DNA from: Enterococcus montenegrensis
Lineage (GTDB): Bacteria > Bacillota > Bacilli > Lactobacillales > Enterococcaceae
Reading direction: 5' to 3'
NCBI RefSeq assembly: GCF_029983095.1
Contig: NZ_CP120467.1
Location: 1,720,501 to 1,784,500 of the forward strand
Length of the DNA: 64,000 nt
The notes below the pieces were generated by a model that worked only from the letters and a program-made list of their open reading frames with translations, ran no database searches and had not been told where the DNA came from. Made by a program: the position numbers and the translations under genes. Position 1 is the first letter of the stretch; each line of letters begins with the position of its first letter. Below are positions 45,159-55,212 of the stretch, piece after piece.

Positions 45159-45180
45159 AGTTCATTATTTCTAGTAAATT

Positions 45181-45235
45181 AAGCCATCAAAATCAAGGTA
45201 GAATTGTTAATTTTCTCTCTTGATTTTGATGGCTT
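45181..45235 (+). terminator. Terminator after the 48-residue protein
   Basis: A perfect 17-bp stem (45181-45197 with 45219-45235) and T-run on the plus strand. Confidence 0.92.
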
Positions 45236-45366
45236 TTTTAATTGAACCCGCTTTTCACTTTTAAAATTTTCATCGTAGCCTTATCTGCTTATGCTATCTT
45301 ATTTTCCTCCTTAGATTTTCTTTGATAATTTTTCTTGTATTTTTTACGAAACTTTATTGGGAACAA

Positions 45367-45408
45367 TTGTTTTGTCTGCTAGTCTTTGATAGAATTACAA
45401 CTTGTAAT
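45367..45408 (+). promoter_or_regulatory. dacA promoter with palindrome at the start site
   Basis: TTGTTT (45367-45372), 17 bases, TAGAAT (45390-45395). A perfect 7-1-7 palindrome, ATTACAA-C-TTGTAAT (45394-45408), overlaps the -10 end and predicted start site, a classical repressor position. The AAGGAG of dacA lies 10 bases beyond. The regulator is not known. Confidence 0.6.
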
Positions 45409-45429
45409 ATCTAATTAAAGGAGCTTATC

Positions 45430-46734
45430 ATGAAAAAAATACAGCAAATTCTGCTTACTCTTTTGCTTTTTTGTTTTACCTTTGGCTTTGCCACCAATGT
45501 CGTAGCCGCTGAGGAAACTAATAATAATTTTAAAATCAACGCCAAAGGAGCGATTGCCGTTGATTTTAAAACCGGCAAGATACTTTATAATCAGGCTGGC
45601 GACACGCCGATGGGAATTGCCTCCATCACTAAAATTATCAGTCTTTATTTAGTCGAAGAAGCTGTCAAAGAAAAGAAACTAAATTGGGAAGATACTGTTG
45701 CGATTTCTGATTATGCCGCTAATTTAAGCGTCACTCCAGATCTTTCTAATGTTCCTTTACACAAAGAAAATACTTATACCGTTAAAGAATTATTTGACTC
45801 TGCTATTATCCAATCGGCCAACGCTTCTATTGTTGCATTAGCAGAAAAAATTGCTGGATCTGAGGCCAAATTTGTCGACCAAATGCGCGTCCAATTAAAA
45901 GATTGGGGCATAGAAGATGCTAAAGTTTATAACGCTTCTGGTTTAAATAACCAGTATTTGGGTGACAATCGCTATCCCGGCTCTGCGGCGGATGCAGAAA
46001 ATCTTTTATCCCCACGAGATGTCGCAATTGTTGCCAGCCACTTAATTAAAGACTATCCCGATGTTTTAAAAGTTTCTGCGACTACCACCCAAATGTTTGG
46101 CGCTAATACCCAATCGCCCGTAGAAATGGTCAATTGGAACTGGATGCTTCCAGGATTTATCAATGCCAAAGAAGGCGTAGACGGACTTAAAACAGGTACA
46201 ACCGAGTTAGCTGGTGCTTGTTTTGTTGGCACGATTCAAAGAGATGGACAGCGAATTATAACCGTTGTTTTAAATGCGACCGATCACAAAAATAATCCCA
46301 GTGCCCGTTTTGTCGAAACAGGTAAATTAATGGACTATTGTTACGATCACTGGCAGCAAAAAGAAGTTTTAAAAGCTGGTAGTCAACTGCCTAAACAAAA
46401 AAATATTGCCATTACAGATGGCAAGCAATTAAAAACGACTATTTCATTAAAAGATTCCGTTACATTATGGGTCAGAGATGACTTAACAGAAGAATTAATC
46501 ATTACACCAAAATTTGACACTAAAAAAGTCAGTGACGGTGCTGTCAAAGCCCCTGTTGAAAAGGGCGATGTAATTGGAAAAGCTACAGTCAGCTTAAAAG
46601 GAGATGATCTAGGCTACTTAGAAAAAGCGCCTAGCCATGAAGTCTCTATTGTAATTGACAAAGCTGTAGAAAAAGCCAATATCTTTGTCATCTTCGGCCG
46701 CAAAATTGAGAACTTTTTCCAATCAATTTTTTAA
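45430..46734 (+). CDS. dacA: D-alanyl-D-alanine carboxypeptidase (PBP5/DacA type)
   Basis: A 434-residue low-molecular-mass penicillin-binding protein that trims the terminal D-Ala from peptidoglycan stem peptides outside the membrane. A signal peptide (1-27, LLTLLLFCFTFGFATNVVAAE) is followed by the S11 domain with S-x-x-K in ASITKI, S-x-N in QSANAS and K-T-G in GLKTGTTELAG. The PBP5_C domain follows, with a C-terminal amphipathic anchor (FVIFGRKIENFFQSIF). It stands alone with its own promoter and terminator. Confidence 0.95.
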   Translation: MKKIQQILLTLLLFCFTFGFATNVVAAEETNNNFKINAKGAIAVDFKTGKILYNQAGDTPMGIASITKIISLYLVEEAVKEKKLNWEDTVAISDYAANLSVTPDLSNVPLHKENTYTVKELFDSAIIQSANASIVALAEKIAGSEAKFVDQMRVQLKDWGIEDAKVYNASGLNNQYLGDNRYPGSAADAENLLSPRDVAIVASHLIKDYPDVLKVSATTTQMFGANTQSPVEMVNWNWMLPGFINAKEGVDGLKTGTTELAGACFVGTIQRDGQRIITVVLNATDHKNNPSARFVETGKLMDYCYDHWQQKEVLKAGSQLPKQKNIAITDGKQLKTTISLKDSVTLWVRDDLTEELIITPKFDTKKVSDGAVKAPVEKGDVIGKATVSLKGDDLGYLEKAPSHEVSIVIDKAVEKANIFVIFGRKIENFFQSIF

Positions 46735-47040
46735 AATGAACATACAAATGGCTACAAAGCCGCCCTCTACTTTTGAAAAATACCCATGCAGTTTTCAGAA
46801 ATTGCTTCAAATTTAAAAGTTTTTTGCTTATTTTTCCTAGAGGGATTTATTCAGCAGAAAGTTTTACACTTTCTGGTAGTTAAAAAGTAGTACGAGGAAC
46901 ACTTTTTAAAGTGTCACGCGTACTACTTTTTTTGTAACGGGTAGTTCCTTGTTTTTTGAAGTTGTAATTTTTATTACAGGCACACTTAAAAGTACGCCAT
47001 AAAAATTTTATCATAGGATTTAAGATTATTACGATTATAC
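46735..47040. other. Intergenic region, 306 bases
   Basis: It holds the dacA terminator (46882-46930) and, between 46740 and 46880, sequence in which I see no gene, no known RNA pattern and no strong promoter. Confidence 0.5.
46882..46930 (+). terminator. Terminator of dacA
   Basis: A two-part stem: AAAAAGTAGTAC with GTACTACTTTTT outside and AACACTTT with AAAGTGT inside, followed by T on the plus strand. It lies about 150 bases after the stop codon. Confidence 0.8.
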
Positions 47041-47535
47041 TTAAATTGCTGAAACAACTGCTGAAATTGGAAAATACAGCTCAACTTCCCCTGGTGCAAA
47101 ATCAGGTAAATAATGTTCTTGAATGGCTGCTGTTAACGTGACATTATTTTGAGGTAAAATTTCTACCAACATCTTTTCAGTCATGTCGGCTAAATTTGCC
47201 TCATTGGTTTTAATTACGAAATACTCTAGTGCTGGCATCTCCCACTTTTGCCATCCCAGTGGTACTTTTGTATCATTGGGTACAGCCATTCCCGCCAAAT
47301 ACCGTCCGATTTCACTCCAAGGATACAACCACTCACTTTGATCGCTCATAAGTCCCCACAAATGAATTTCCTCAGGTTTCACGAACACATTTGCTGCTAT
47401 TTCTTCAAAATGTTCATTTACACCATCCCATAATAATGGTACCCAAGAAGAACCTTCTGCTGCTAATCCTTTGCCTTCTTTGCCGATCACAGTAAAAGCT
47501 GGCAGACTCACACGTCTTATTTCACCTAACTCCAT
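47041..47535 (-). CDS. GyrI-like small-molecule binding protein
   Basis: About 164 residues with the GyrI-like/AraC effector-binding fold (LPAFTVIGKEGKG..., IHLWGLMSDQSEW, WQKWEMPALEYFVIKT). Such stand-alone domains bind drugs or metabolites, or inhibit gyrase in some cases. No DNA-binding domain is attached. The start is the ATG at 47533-47535, after AGAAGGG; the upstream GTG lies within that sequence. It stands alone. Confidence 0.75.
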   Translation of the reverse strand: MELGEIRRVSLPAFTVIGKEGKGLAAEGSSWVPLLWDGVNEHFEEIAANVFVKPEEIHLWGLMSDQSEWLYPWSEIGRYLAGMAVPNDTKVPLGWQKWEMPALEYFVIKTNEANLADMTEKMLVEILPQNNVTLTAAIQEHYLPDFAPGEVELYFPISAVVSAI

Positions 47536-47663
47536 TTCATCCCTTCTTTCCACGCATTTATGTTTATTGTACTAGAAAATAACTTTTTTAAAAAATCATA
47601 GCTTTTTGACATGCCAAAACAGTTACAATCCGCTATACTAAAAATGATTAAGGAGTTGAACAT

Positions 47664-48866
47664 ATGAATTTTTTACCAGAAATTTTATTAGCAATTTTTT
47701 TAGTTGGGGGAATATTGGCAACAATTTCATGGCGTAAAAAAAAGCCAGACCCTGATACGATCTTTTTTTGTCTCGTCTGGAGCTGTATTTGTCTAATTTT
47801 CTATTTTGCGGGCATTGAAATGTTGAACGGCGGGTACTTTTTTAGCTTGCCCCTTGCTTATTTAGCTGTTTTTTTATGGAGCTATTTTAAAAATAAAGCT
47901 CGCTTATTAAACGGGGTCTTGTTTAATATTTTGATTTTTGTCTTTGGCTTTTATTTAATCTATAACGTCAGCATTACCTCTAGCATAGTTGCTTTTGGAC
48001 TTTTGGGTCTCGCCCTTGTCTTATTAGCGGCGGTTTTAATTTTCGGTTTTGTTTCTTTACTTATTTTTCTATACTGGAATGCACTGATTGTTTTACGCAA
48101 AGAATCCCACTCACTGGCCAATATGCTAACCTTGTTACTAGCTATCTTTTTAACGATTTTCTTAATTTACGATTTTTTCATCGCCCAACGCTTACCTGAA
48201 TGGCTAACCATGATTTTAGCTGCACTACCACTTATGATGGGTTATTTTGCCTTAGTCTTTTTTAACTTTTTAAGTGTTTCTATTTTGTATCAATTTAATC
48301 ATCCTAAACCAAATCAAGATTATATTATTGTCCTTGGAGCAGGACTTTTAAACGGCGATACCGTATCCCCACTTTTAGCCAAACGCATTGACGTGGCGAT
48401 TAAATTTTATCAGCATCAAATAAAAGTAGCTGATAAACACGCAAAGATTTTAATGTCTGGTGGTCAAGGTTTAGATGAAAAACTACCAGAAGGTGTGGCA
48501 ATGGCCAACTATGCGCAAGCAAAAGGTGTAGCTGCTGCTGATTTATTAATTGAAGATAAGTCCACTACCACCTTAGAAAACATGCAGTTTTCTAAAAAAA
48601 TCATGGACCAACTTCAGCCATTGCCTTATAAAGTAATTTTCACATCCAACAATTACCATATTTTTCGTGCTGGAATTTATGCCCATCAAGCTGGTTTAAA
48701 AGCAGATGGAATTGGAGCTAAAACTGCCCTTTATTACTTGCCAAATGCCTTTTTGCGTGAATATATCGCAATTGTCGCATTGCACAAAAAACGGCATTTT
48801 ATTATTTGCGGCTTAATTATGGCACTTTTTATTTTCTTATCTGTCATGTCATTTTTTATCGGTTAA
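47664..48866 (+). CDS. YdcF/SanA-like DUF218 membrane protein
   Basis: A 400-residue membrane protein. About eight helices fill residues 1-210, and a DUF218 (YdcF/ElyC/SanA) domain covers about 220-370 with DYIIVLGAGLLNGDTVSPLLAKRI, ILMSGGQGLDEKLPEGVAMANYA, EDKSTTTLENMQFS and FTSNNYHIFRAGIYA. A final helix ends the protein. DUF218 proteins affect envelope integrity and lipid-carrier metabolism in other bacteria; the exact role here is unknown. AAGGAG lies 9 bases before the ATG. Confidence 0.85.
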   Translation: MNFLPEILLAIFLVGGILATISWRKKKPDPDTIFFCLVWSCICLIFYFAGIEMLNGGYFFSLPLAYLAVFLWSYFKNKARLLNGVLFNILIFVFGFYLIYNVSITSSIVAFGLLGLALVLLAAVLIFGFVSLLIFLYWNALIVLRKESHSLANMLTLLLAIFLTIFLIYDFFIAQRLPEWLTMILAALPLMMGYFALVFFNFLSVSILYQFNHPKPNQDYIIVLGAGLLNGDTVSPLLAKRIDVAIKFYQHQIKVADKHAKILMSGGQGLDEKLPEGVAMANYAQAKGVAAADLLIEDKSTTTLENMQFSKKIMDQLQPLPYKVIFTSNNYHIFRAGIYAHQAGLKADGIGAKTALYYLPNAFLREYIAIVALHKKRHFIICGLIMALFIFLSVMSFFIG

Positions 48867-48904
48867 GAGCTAAGTAAGATTAAATGTTGCATTAATTGAA
48901 CTAC

Positions 48905-48949
48905 AAAAAAGGCAGAACAAAAGTTAGTTAACTTTTGTTCTGCCTTTTT
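48905..48949. terminator. Bidirectional terminator
   Basis: A very long perfect stem (about 21 bp) with T-runs on both strands lies between the convergent DUF218 and HD-domain genes. Confidence 0.92.
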
Positions 48950-48952
48950 ACT

Positions 48953-49456
48953 TTAAAATGAAGTTTTATGTCCAAACAACTGATTGAAACGGACTTTCAT
49001 TGACTTGGTCATTGGTTCTGCTGCTTCTTTAATTGCACAATACTTATCGACCATCGTTACGATATAACTTTCTTTATATTTAGGTGGCGCAATTGTTGCC
49101 CCCCACATATGTTTCAAAATAATATCTTTTTCCAACGGGGATAATTCAGTGATTTTTTCCGCATTTTTAACGGCAATTCTAGGATGCATATAAGCATGAG
49201 AACCTTCGTCAAATTTCGTCGTGCGCCAATCATAGTAAAATAGATCATGTAAAAGGCCTGCTCTAGCTGTTGCTTTTGCATTACCGCCCCATTTTTTTGC
49301 TAATTTATAACTGTAATAAGAAACACTTAATGAATGTTCCAAACGTGTCGAATTTACGTGTTGTTTGTATTGGCTCAACTTTTGTACTTCAGGTGTTGCC
49401 AGCAAATCTGCTACATAAGACATATATTCAGAATCTTTGCGCCAGTTTTCAGTCAT
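48953..49456 (-). CDS. HD-domain phosphohydrolase
   Basis: A 167-residue metal-dependent HD protein. The motif residues are in LEHSLSVSYYSYKLAKKW, ARAGLLHDLFYYDW (HD), HAYMHPRIAVKNAEKI and HMWGATIAPPKY. The compact single-domain type resembles the YqeK/YedJ-like hydrolases of nucleotides or phosphates. The substrate is not known. It is flanked by terminators. Confidence 0.85.
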   Translation of the reverse strand: MTENWRKDSEYMSYVADLLATPEVQKLSQYKQHVNSTRLEHSLSVSYYSYKLAKKWGGNAKATARAGLLHDLFYYDWRTTKFDEGSHAYMHPRIAVKNAEKITELSPLEKDIILKHMWGATIAPPKYKESYIVTMVDKYCAIKEAAEPMTKSMKVRFNQLFGHKTSF

Positions 49457-49573
49457 TTATTAAATAGCCACCTTTAGCTTATCTTTTTTCGTACAAGTGT
49501 AAGTATAGCACCTTTTTTAAACATTTAAAGAAAGCGGACTCAAGCTTAACAGTTCTTTAAAATATTTCAATTG

Positions 49574-50332
49574 CTACAATTTAAAGTAATATAATAAAAT
49601 CCCCGCTGCAATTCCCACGTTTAGAGACTCCGCTTGTCCCATAATTGGAATATAAAGATTTTGGTCAGTTAACGCCAACAACTCTTGGGTGACACCTTGT
49701 CCTTCATTGCCAACCAAAATAGCCACATCACCTTTTGGTACTTCATTGAATTTTTTGGCATCTTTATTTAATTGCGTACCATAAACGGGTACCCCTAGTT
49801 GTTTTAACGCTTCAATTGCTGTAACAAGATTCATGGGAATAACCGGCAAGTGAAAATTACTTCCCTGCATACTCCGCAAAACTTTAGTACTGTAAATATC
49901 CGCACTGCCTTCTCCTAAAATTACCCCATCGTAACCAGCTGCATCAGCGGTTCGAATAATCGTTCCCACATTTCCTGGATCTTGCACCCGATCTAATAAA
50001 ATCCAAGCGCCTTTTTTTAATTGCACTTGTGATTTCATTTTGGCTACCACTGCAATAATCCCTTGAGGCGTTGGTTGTTCTGAAAGTTCTTTTAAAATGG
50101 TTTCTGGTACCAAATAGCAAATTGCTTCATAATTTGCCAAAAAGTCGCCCCATTCTTTTTGACCACGTTCGTTGACTAAAATAGTCTGAATTTGGGCGCC
50201 GCTTTTATGGGCCTCTTCAACTAAGTGGAAACCTTCTAACAGATATTGGGCTTGTTGATCCCGGTATTTTTTTTGATGGAGCTTTTTTAACGTTTTAACT
50301 AACGGATTTTTATTTGATTGAATTTCTTTCAT
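49574..50332 (-). CDS. TrmH/SpoU-family RNA 2'-O-methyltransferase
   Basis: About 252 residues. The N-terminal substrate-binding region (NPLVKTLKKLHQKKYRDQQAQYLLEGFHLVEEA) and the C-terminal SPOUT knot with the three motifs LDRVQDPGNVGTIIRTADAAG, AILVGNEGQG and IPIMGQAESLNVGIAAGILLYY. It methylates ribose in rRNA or tRNA using S-adenosylmethionine; the target is not known. The start is the ATG at 50330-50332, after GAGGTGA; a 23-codon extension is not supported. It diverges from acylphosphatase. Confidence 0.92.
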   Translation of the reverse strand: MKEIQSNKNPLVKTLKKLHQKKYRDQQAQYLLEGFHLVEEAHKSGAQIQTILVNERGQKEWGDFLANYEAICYLVPETILKELSEQPTPQGIIAVVAKMKSQVQLKKGAWILLDRVQDPGNVGTIIRTADAAGYDGVILGEGSADIYSTKVLRSMQGSNFHLPVIPMNLVTAIEALKQLGVPVYGTQLNKDAKKFNEVPKGDVAILVGNEGQGVTQELLALTDQNLYIPIMGQAESLNVGIAAGILLYYFKL

Positions 50333-50430
50333 GGTTTCACCTCGCCTTATTATAGCATTTTCAGCAGAAAGCTTGTGGGATGTCAGTAAAAAAGCTATCA
50401 TTAAATTAAGACAAAAATGAGGTGATTATC

Positions 50431-50712
50431 ATGCGGAAAGTAAGAATGAATGTACAAGGCCGAGTGCAAGGAGTTGGCTTTCGTTATACAACTAAAATGT
50501 TAGCAGATCGATTAGGCATTCATGGTGCAGTTTGGAATGAAGCAGATGGCTCAGTGGGAATTGAAGCTTTTGGCCCACAAGAGGCAATGGAGAAATTTAT
50601 TGCAGGCGTCAAAGCCTCTCCTTCTCCGGCCGGTCACGTAACTTATTTAGATATTACCGATGATCCAATGATTAAAGAGCGGGACACTTTTGAAGTGACC
50701 TTTGGCTATTAG
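50431..50712 (+). CDS. acyP: Acylphosphatase
   Basis: A 93-residue enzyme that hydrolyses acyl phosphates. The catalytic Arg and the P-loop lie in NVQGRVQGVGFRYTTKM, and the catalytic Asn in GAVWNEADGSVGIEAFG. The start is the ATG at 50431-50433, five bases after GAGGTGA. It lies next to the RNA methyltransferase and yidC2, the usual lactic acid bacterial order. Confidence 0.95.
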   Translation: MRKVRMNVQGRVQGVGFRYTTKMLADRLGIHGAVWNEADGSVGIEAFGPQEAMEKFIAGVKASPSPAGHVTYLDITDDPMIKERDTFEVTFGY

Positions 50713-50731
50713 CGGCTAAGCCGCTTTTTTT
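50711..50731 (+). terminator. Terminator of acyP
   Basis: A GC-rich 6-bp stem (AGCGGC with GCCGCT), loop TAA, followed by six T. It overlaps the stop codon. Confidence 0.85.
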
Positions 50732-50861
50732 ATGATAACGCTAACTTTTTTATGCGAATCATAGCCTTTATTCTTGAATATTTTGTGAAGCACGTTTACA
50801 GTTGCCCGTTTTTCTAGTATGATTACTTTTGTGTAAATTTACAAAGTAAAGGACGAAGCAA

Positions 50862-51806
50862 ATGACAAAATTAAAAAACTGGCTATTGGCATCTGGTCTG
50901 ATTGGAATTATGATTACCCTTTCTGGCTGTGTTTCCGTTGATAAGAATGGTAACCCAGATAAAGATGGCATGATTTACCGTATTTTAGTGGAACCACTAG
51001 GAGGATTTTTACAGTACCTGGCAAAAGACTTCAACTGGGGTTATGGTCTAGCCATTATTATGGTCACGATTATTGTTAGAATTATCTTATTGCCTTTGGG
51101 AATTCACCAGTCAAAACAAACGATGGTGCAATCTGAAAAAATGCAATTTTTGAAACCACAAATCGATCAAGCCCAAGCTAAGTTGAAGGCTGCAACATCT
51201 CCAGAAGAACAAATGAAAGCACAACAAGAAATGCAGGCTGTCTATAAAGAAAATAACGTCAGCATGTTTGGTGGAATGGGTTGTTTACCTTTATTAATTC
51301 AAATGCCGATTTTCTCCGCGTTGTATTATACTGCCCGCTTCACGCCTGGGATAAAAAGCGCTACTTTCATGGGCATTAACTTAGGTAATCCTAGTATTGC
51401 CCTCGTTGTTATCGCTGGTCTATTTTATTTGGTTCAAGGTTTTATCTCACAAATTGGCGTTCCAGAAGAACAAAAGAAAACGATGCGTTCTATGCTGATT
51501 GTTTCACCATTAATGATTGTTTTCATGTCCATGAGTGCACCAGCTGGGGTAACCTTGTACTGGGTAGTCGGTGGTCTAATCAGCTGTCTACAAACCTTCA
51601 TTACTAACGTTATTATGAAGCCACGAATTAAAGCACAAGTACAAGCTGAAATGAAAAAAAATCCACCAAAAACAGTCGTAACACCACCAAGAAAAGATGT
51701 TACACCAAAAGAAGTGAAAGAAAACGTAGCCGATTATACAAAGAAAAATAAAAATCGTAACAGCGGCAAACAAGGTCGCAATGCCGGCAAGCAAAAACGT
51801 AAATAA
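50862..51806 (+). CDS. yidC: YidC/Oxa1-type membrane insertase, lipoprotein form
   Basis: A 314-residue insertase for membrane proteins. A lipoprotein signal with lipobox LSGC (Cys23) is followed by five helices; the core includes GYGLAIIMVTIIVRIILLPLG with the groove Arg, IQMPIFSALYYTARFTPGI, and APAGVTLYWVVGGLIS. The C terminus is long and basic (KKNKNRNSGKQGRNAGKQKRK), the ribosome-binding tail of YidC2 paralogues; one further yidC (yidC1) is expected elsewhere, usually near rnpA. A weak AAAGGA precedes the ATG. Confidence 0.93.
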   Translation: MTKLKNWLLASGLIGIMITLSGCVSVDKNGNPDKDGMIYRILVEPLGGFLQYLAKDFNWGYGLAIIMVTIIVRIILLPLGIHQSKQTMVQSEKMQFLKPQIDQAQAKLKAATSPEEQMKAQQEMQAVYKENNVSMFGGMGCLPLLIQMPIFSALYYTARFTPGIKSATFMGINLGNPSIALVVIAGLFYLVQGFISQIGVPEEQKKTMRSMLIVSPLMIVFMSMSAPAGVTLYWVVGGLISCLQTFITNVIMKPRIKAQVQAEMKKNPPKTVVTPPRKDVTPKEVKENVADYTKKNKNRNSGKQGRNAGKQKRK

Positions 51807-51807
51807 C

Positions 51808-51854
51808 AAAAAAGCTACAAAGTCTGCCTTTTAAGCAAACTTTGTAGCTTTTTT
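51808..51854. terminator. Bidirectional terminator between yidC and glyS
   Basis: A perfect stem of about 15 bp (51808-51823 with 51839-51854), with T-runs on both strands, lies between the convergent yidC and glyS genes. Confidence 0.9.
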
Positions 51855-53930
51855 TTAATTTTTTGTAATCAATGCATCCAGACTGGCAACTGCCAATGCC
51901 ATTTTAGCAATTTTATTTAATTGTGTTAACCGATTACGACGAACTTTATCGTCATCGACCATGACCATGGTTTGATCAAAATAATTTTCAATTAATGGTC
52001 GTAAAGCAGTTAAGTCCTCGTAGTTTTGGGCCATCGTTTGACGTACAAACCGATTTTCTAAGTCAGTTACAGCCTCAAATAATGCTTTTTCCGCCTCATT
52101 GTCAAAAAGTTCTGGTTTGACATTTAAGTCTTCTACTTCTGCTTTTTTCGCTAAGTTAATTACCCGGGTCAAAGCTTCCATTGATGGTTTAAAATCCGGG
52201 TCATTTAAATGTTGACGTAAAATTTTAGCCGAAGAAAATAGCGCAGTTAAATTGCTTTGTTCTGCATTAATCACGGCGTCAATCACATCGTGACGCAAGT
52301 TTTTCGTCAATAAAAATTGTTTCAAACGTGCTTTTACAAAGTTCACGACTTCAATTTGACTACTTGCTAATTTTATTCCATAACGTTTTTCATCTAAGCT
52401 AATCGCTGCGCTAATTTCCTCTTGCAATTCAACCAGTGGAAAAGCCCAGTGTTTATTTTCAATAATACGCACAATACCATAGGTTTGACGTCGCAATGCA
52501 TAGGGGTCATTTGAACCACTTGGAATCATCCCTACTGCAAAGAAGGACAATAAACTATCTAATTTATCGGCAATCGCCAACACAGCTCCAATTTCAGAAT
52601 CCGGAAGTTCTCCTTCGCTGGCAATTGGCAAGTAGTGTTCCCGAATAGCTTTTGCTACTGCTGGTTTTTCGCCTTGTAATAACGCATATTTTTCTCCCAT
52701 TACACCTTGTAATTCAGGAAATTCTCCCACCATATTGGTCACAAGGTCAAATTTATAAATTTCAGCTGCACGAGCTAGATCTTCTAGCTGGTCTTGTGTT
52801 AAACCAACTGTTTTTCCAACAATTTTGGCAATTTCAGCTACTCGTTGCATTTTTTCATAAATGCTACCGATTTTTTCATGGAAGGTCACATTTTTTAATT
52901 TTTCCACACAGGCATCAATTGTTAATTTTTGGTCTTCTTTATAAAAGAATTCCGCATCTTCCAAACGCGCTGTCAATACTTTTTCATTGCCTTTAATCAC
53001 GTTATCCAATTTTACAGCATTACCATTACGGGCGGAAATAAAATGTGGTAACAGTAAACCAGCTTGATTACGGACATCAAAATAGCGTTGATGTTCTTTC
53101 ATTGAAGTTACTAAAACTTCTTCTGGTACTGATAAGAAACGATCTTCAAAATTACCAACAAAAGCAGTTGGGTATTCCACCAAGTTGTTTACTTCTTCCA
53201 GTAAATCTTCATCTAAGCCCACTTGCCAATCATTTTTTGTTGCAATTTCATTAATTTGTTCCACAATCAGTGCTTTTCGTTTTAAAGGATCTGCGATCAC
53301 AAACTGTTCATTTAATTTTTCTTCGTATGAATTTGCCGTTTCAATCGTCACATCATCGCCTAAGAAACGATGCCCTCTGGTTGTATTGCCAGTTTCAACA
53401 TCTAAAATTGAAAATGGAATTACTTCTTCGCCTAATAAGGCCACAATCCAGTGAATCGGACGAATATATTCAAAATCATATTTATTCCAATGCATCGTCA
53501 CCGGAAAGCTTAGACTTGTAATTACCTCTTTTAAACCCGCCAATACTTCAATAGCCGGTTTACCTTTGGCATACTTTGTTACATAAACATATTCTACCCC
53601 TTTTAATTCTCTAAAAGTAATAGCCTCTGTTGTCAATCCTTGGCCTCTAACAAAACCTTCCGCCGCTTTTGACCAATTGCCTTCACCATCTAACGCGATT
53701 TTTTTAGCTGGCCCTTTCACTTCTTCTTCTGTGTCAGCTTGTTTTTCTGCCACTTCACTGATAAGAACAGCTAAACGCCGCGGCGTACTAAATGACTTGA
53801 TGGAAGAAAAAGCTAATTTTTCATGAGCTAAAAATTCACTAACTTTTTTTTCTAATTGTTTCATACTCTGAGTTACTACATGAGCAGGCATTTCTTCTAA
53901 ACCAATCTCCAATAATAAATCTTTTGCCAT
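51855..53930 (-). CDS. glyS: Glycyl-tRNA synthetase beta subunit
   Basis: The 691-residue beta subunit of the bacterial alpha2-beta2 enzyme, which binds tRNA-Gly and helps charging. Standard length; hallmarks are [15 protein letters not shown] at the start, [54 protein letters not shown], and the HD-like domain [27 protein letters not shown]. It starts 1 base after the glyQ stop, in one operon under the T-box. Confidence 0.97.
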   Translation of the reverse strand: MAKDLLLEIGLEEMPAHVVTQSMKQLEKKVSEFLAHEKLAFSSIKSFSTPRRLAVLISEVAEKQADTEEEVKGPAKKIALDGEGNWSKAAEGFVRGQGLTTEAITFRELKGVEYVYVTKYAKGKPAIEVLAGLKEVITSLSFPVTMHWNKYDFEYIRPIHWIVALLGEEVIPFSILDVETGNTTRGHRFLGDDVTIETANSYEEKLNEQFVIADPLKRKALIVEQINEIATKNDWQVGLDEDLLEEVNNLVEYPTAFVGNFEDRFLSVPEEVLVTSMKEHQRYFDVRNQAGLLLPHFISARNGNAVKLDNVIKGNEKVLTARLEDAEFFYKEDQKLTIDACVEKLKNVTFHEKIGSIYEKMQRVAEIAKIVGKTVGLTQDQLEDLARAAEIYKFDLVTNMVGEFPELQGVMGEKYALLQGEKPAVAKAIREHYLPIASEGELPDSEIGAVLAIADKLDSLLSFFAVGMIPSGSNDPYALRRQTYGIVRIIENKHWAFPLVELQEEISAAISLDEKRYGIKLASSQIEVVNFVKARLKQFLLTKNLRHDVIDAVINAEQSNLTALFSSAKILRQHLNDPDFKPSMEALTRVINLAKKAEVEDLNVKPELFDNEAEKALFEAVTDLENRFVRQTMAQNYEDLTALRPLIENYFDQTMVMVDDDKVRRNRLTQLNKIAKMALAVASLDALITKN

Positions 53931-53931
53931 C

Positions 53932-54846
53932 TTAGTTTTCCTCCTTCAATAATTTTGCCGCTTCTTCAGGTGCTAATAACGGATAACCTAATTTCGCCCG
54001 CTCCGCTACAAAAATTTTAGCAACCGCTCTAGCCATATTACGAATACGCGCTAAGTAACCCGCACGCTCTGTTACAGAAACAGCTCCTCTTGCATCTAAT
54101 AAGTTAAATGTGTGACTACATTTCAAAATATAGTCGTAGGCTGGATGAACCAAATCATGATCGATGCAACGTTTTGCCTCAGCTTCAAAGCGGTCAAAAT
54201 TGCCCAATAACAACGCTTGGTCACTTACTTCAAAAGAATATTTTGAATGTTCATATTCTGGTTGGCGGAAAATCTCTCCGTACTTAACCCCGTCAGCCCA
54301 TTCTAAGTCATACACACTTTCAACTTCTTGAATATAAGAAGCTAAACGTTCTAAACCGTAGGTGATTTCTGACGTAACTGGTTTACAAGGCAAGCCCCCC
54401 ACTTGTTGGAAATACGTAAATTGGGTAATTTCCATTCCATCAAGCCAAACTTCCCAACCAAGACCAGCACAGCCCATTGAAGGGTTCTCCCAGTTGTCTT
54501 CTACAAAACGAATATCGTGTTCTAAAGGATCAATGCCTAATAATTTCAAGCTTTCTAAATAAAGCTCTTGAATATTTTCTGGAGATGGTTTCATGACAAC
54601 TTGAAATTGATGGTGTTGGTATAAACGATTCGGATTTTCACCATAACGACCATCAGCAGGGCGGCGAGAAGGCTCTACATAAGCTGCATTCCAAGGTTCT
54701 GGTCCAATTGCGCGTAAAAATGTATAAGGACTCATAGTCCCGGCTCCTTTTTCGGTATCATAAGCTTGCATTAACATACAGCCATTACCAGACCAAAATT
54801 GTTGCAGTGTCAAAATAATATTTTGCACAGTCATTTTTTTACTCAT
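53932..54846 (-). CDS. glyQ: Glycyl-tRNA synthetase alpha subunit
   Basis: The catalytic alpha subunit, about 304 residues. Hallmarks are [59 protein letters not shown] (class II motif 2 region; seen in parts) and [13 protein letters not shown] (motif 3). The start is the ATG at 54844-54846, set by AGGAGG 8 bases upstream; an eight-codon extension is not supported. Confidence 0.97.
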   Translation of the reverse strand: MSKKMTVQNIILTLQQFWSGNGCMLMQAYDTEKGAGTMSPYTFLRAIGPEPWNAAYVEPSRRPADGRYGENPNRLYQHHQFQVVMKPSPENIQELYLESLKLLGIDPLEHDIRFVEDNWENPSMGCAGLGWEVWLDGMEITQFTYFQQVGGLPCKPVTSEITYGLERLASYIQEVESVYDLEWADGVKYGEIFRQPEYEHSKYSFEVSDQALLLGNFDRFEAEAKRCIDHDLVHPAYDYILKCSHTFNLLDARGAVSVTERAGYLARIRNMARAVAKIFVAERAKLGYPLLAPEEAAKLLKEEN

Positions 54847-54884
54847 TTTATTTCCTCCTACTATTTTCAATTTCCCTTAATTAT

Positions 54885-55124
54885 TTAAAGAGCATTTACC
54901 ACTGGATAAAATTCAACTGGATTGCCAGGAATTAAATGAACTTCCACTACCATTTTTTCCGTTAGAAAAGCTAAGTCATAAAGCATTTGACTTGGTTTGG
55001 TAATAAACTCTTCTAACAGTTGACCACTATCATCTCTAATCACAACTTTTAGCGGCACATTAGCTAAAACTTTTAATTTTTTTTCTTTAAATTCATTGGC
55101 ATTAATTTCCATATCAAATTGCAT
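54885..55124 (-). CDS. Small protein between the glycyl T-box and glyQ, function unknown
   Basis: About 79 residues. AAGGAGG lies 7 bases before the ATG at 55122-55124; the longer frame starting at 55181 lacks a Shine-Dalgarno. The sequence looks beta-rich (NVPLKVVIRDDSGQLLEEFI, KMVVEVHLIPGNPVEFYPVV) with no signal or helix. No family recognised. It lies after the T-box terminator and 38 bases before glyQ, so it should be induced with glyQS when charged tRNA-Gly runs low. Its role is not known. Confidence 0.65.
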   Translation of the reverse strand: MQFDMEINANEFKEKKLKVLANVPLKVVIRDDSGQLLEEFITKPSQMLYDLAFLTEKMVVEVHLIPGNPVEFYPVVNAL

Positions 55125-55212
55125 TTGTTCACCCTCCTTAGACCAACTTTTAAGCTTACTAAATTTATAGTCGCAAGACACAGTTTCAAATTTTTCAAGT
55201 TTTCCCTAAGAA

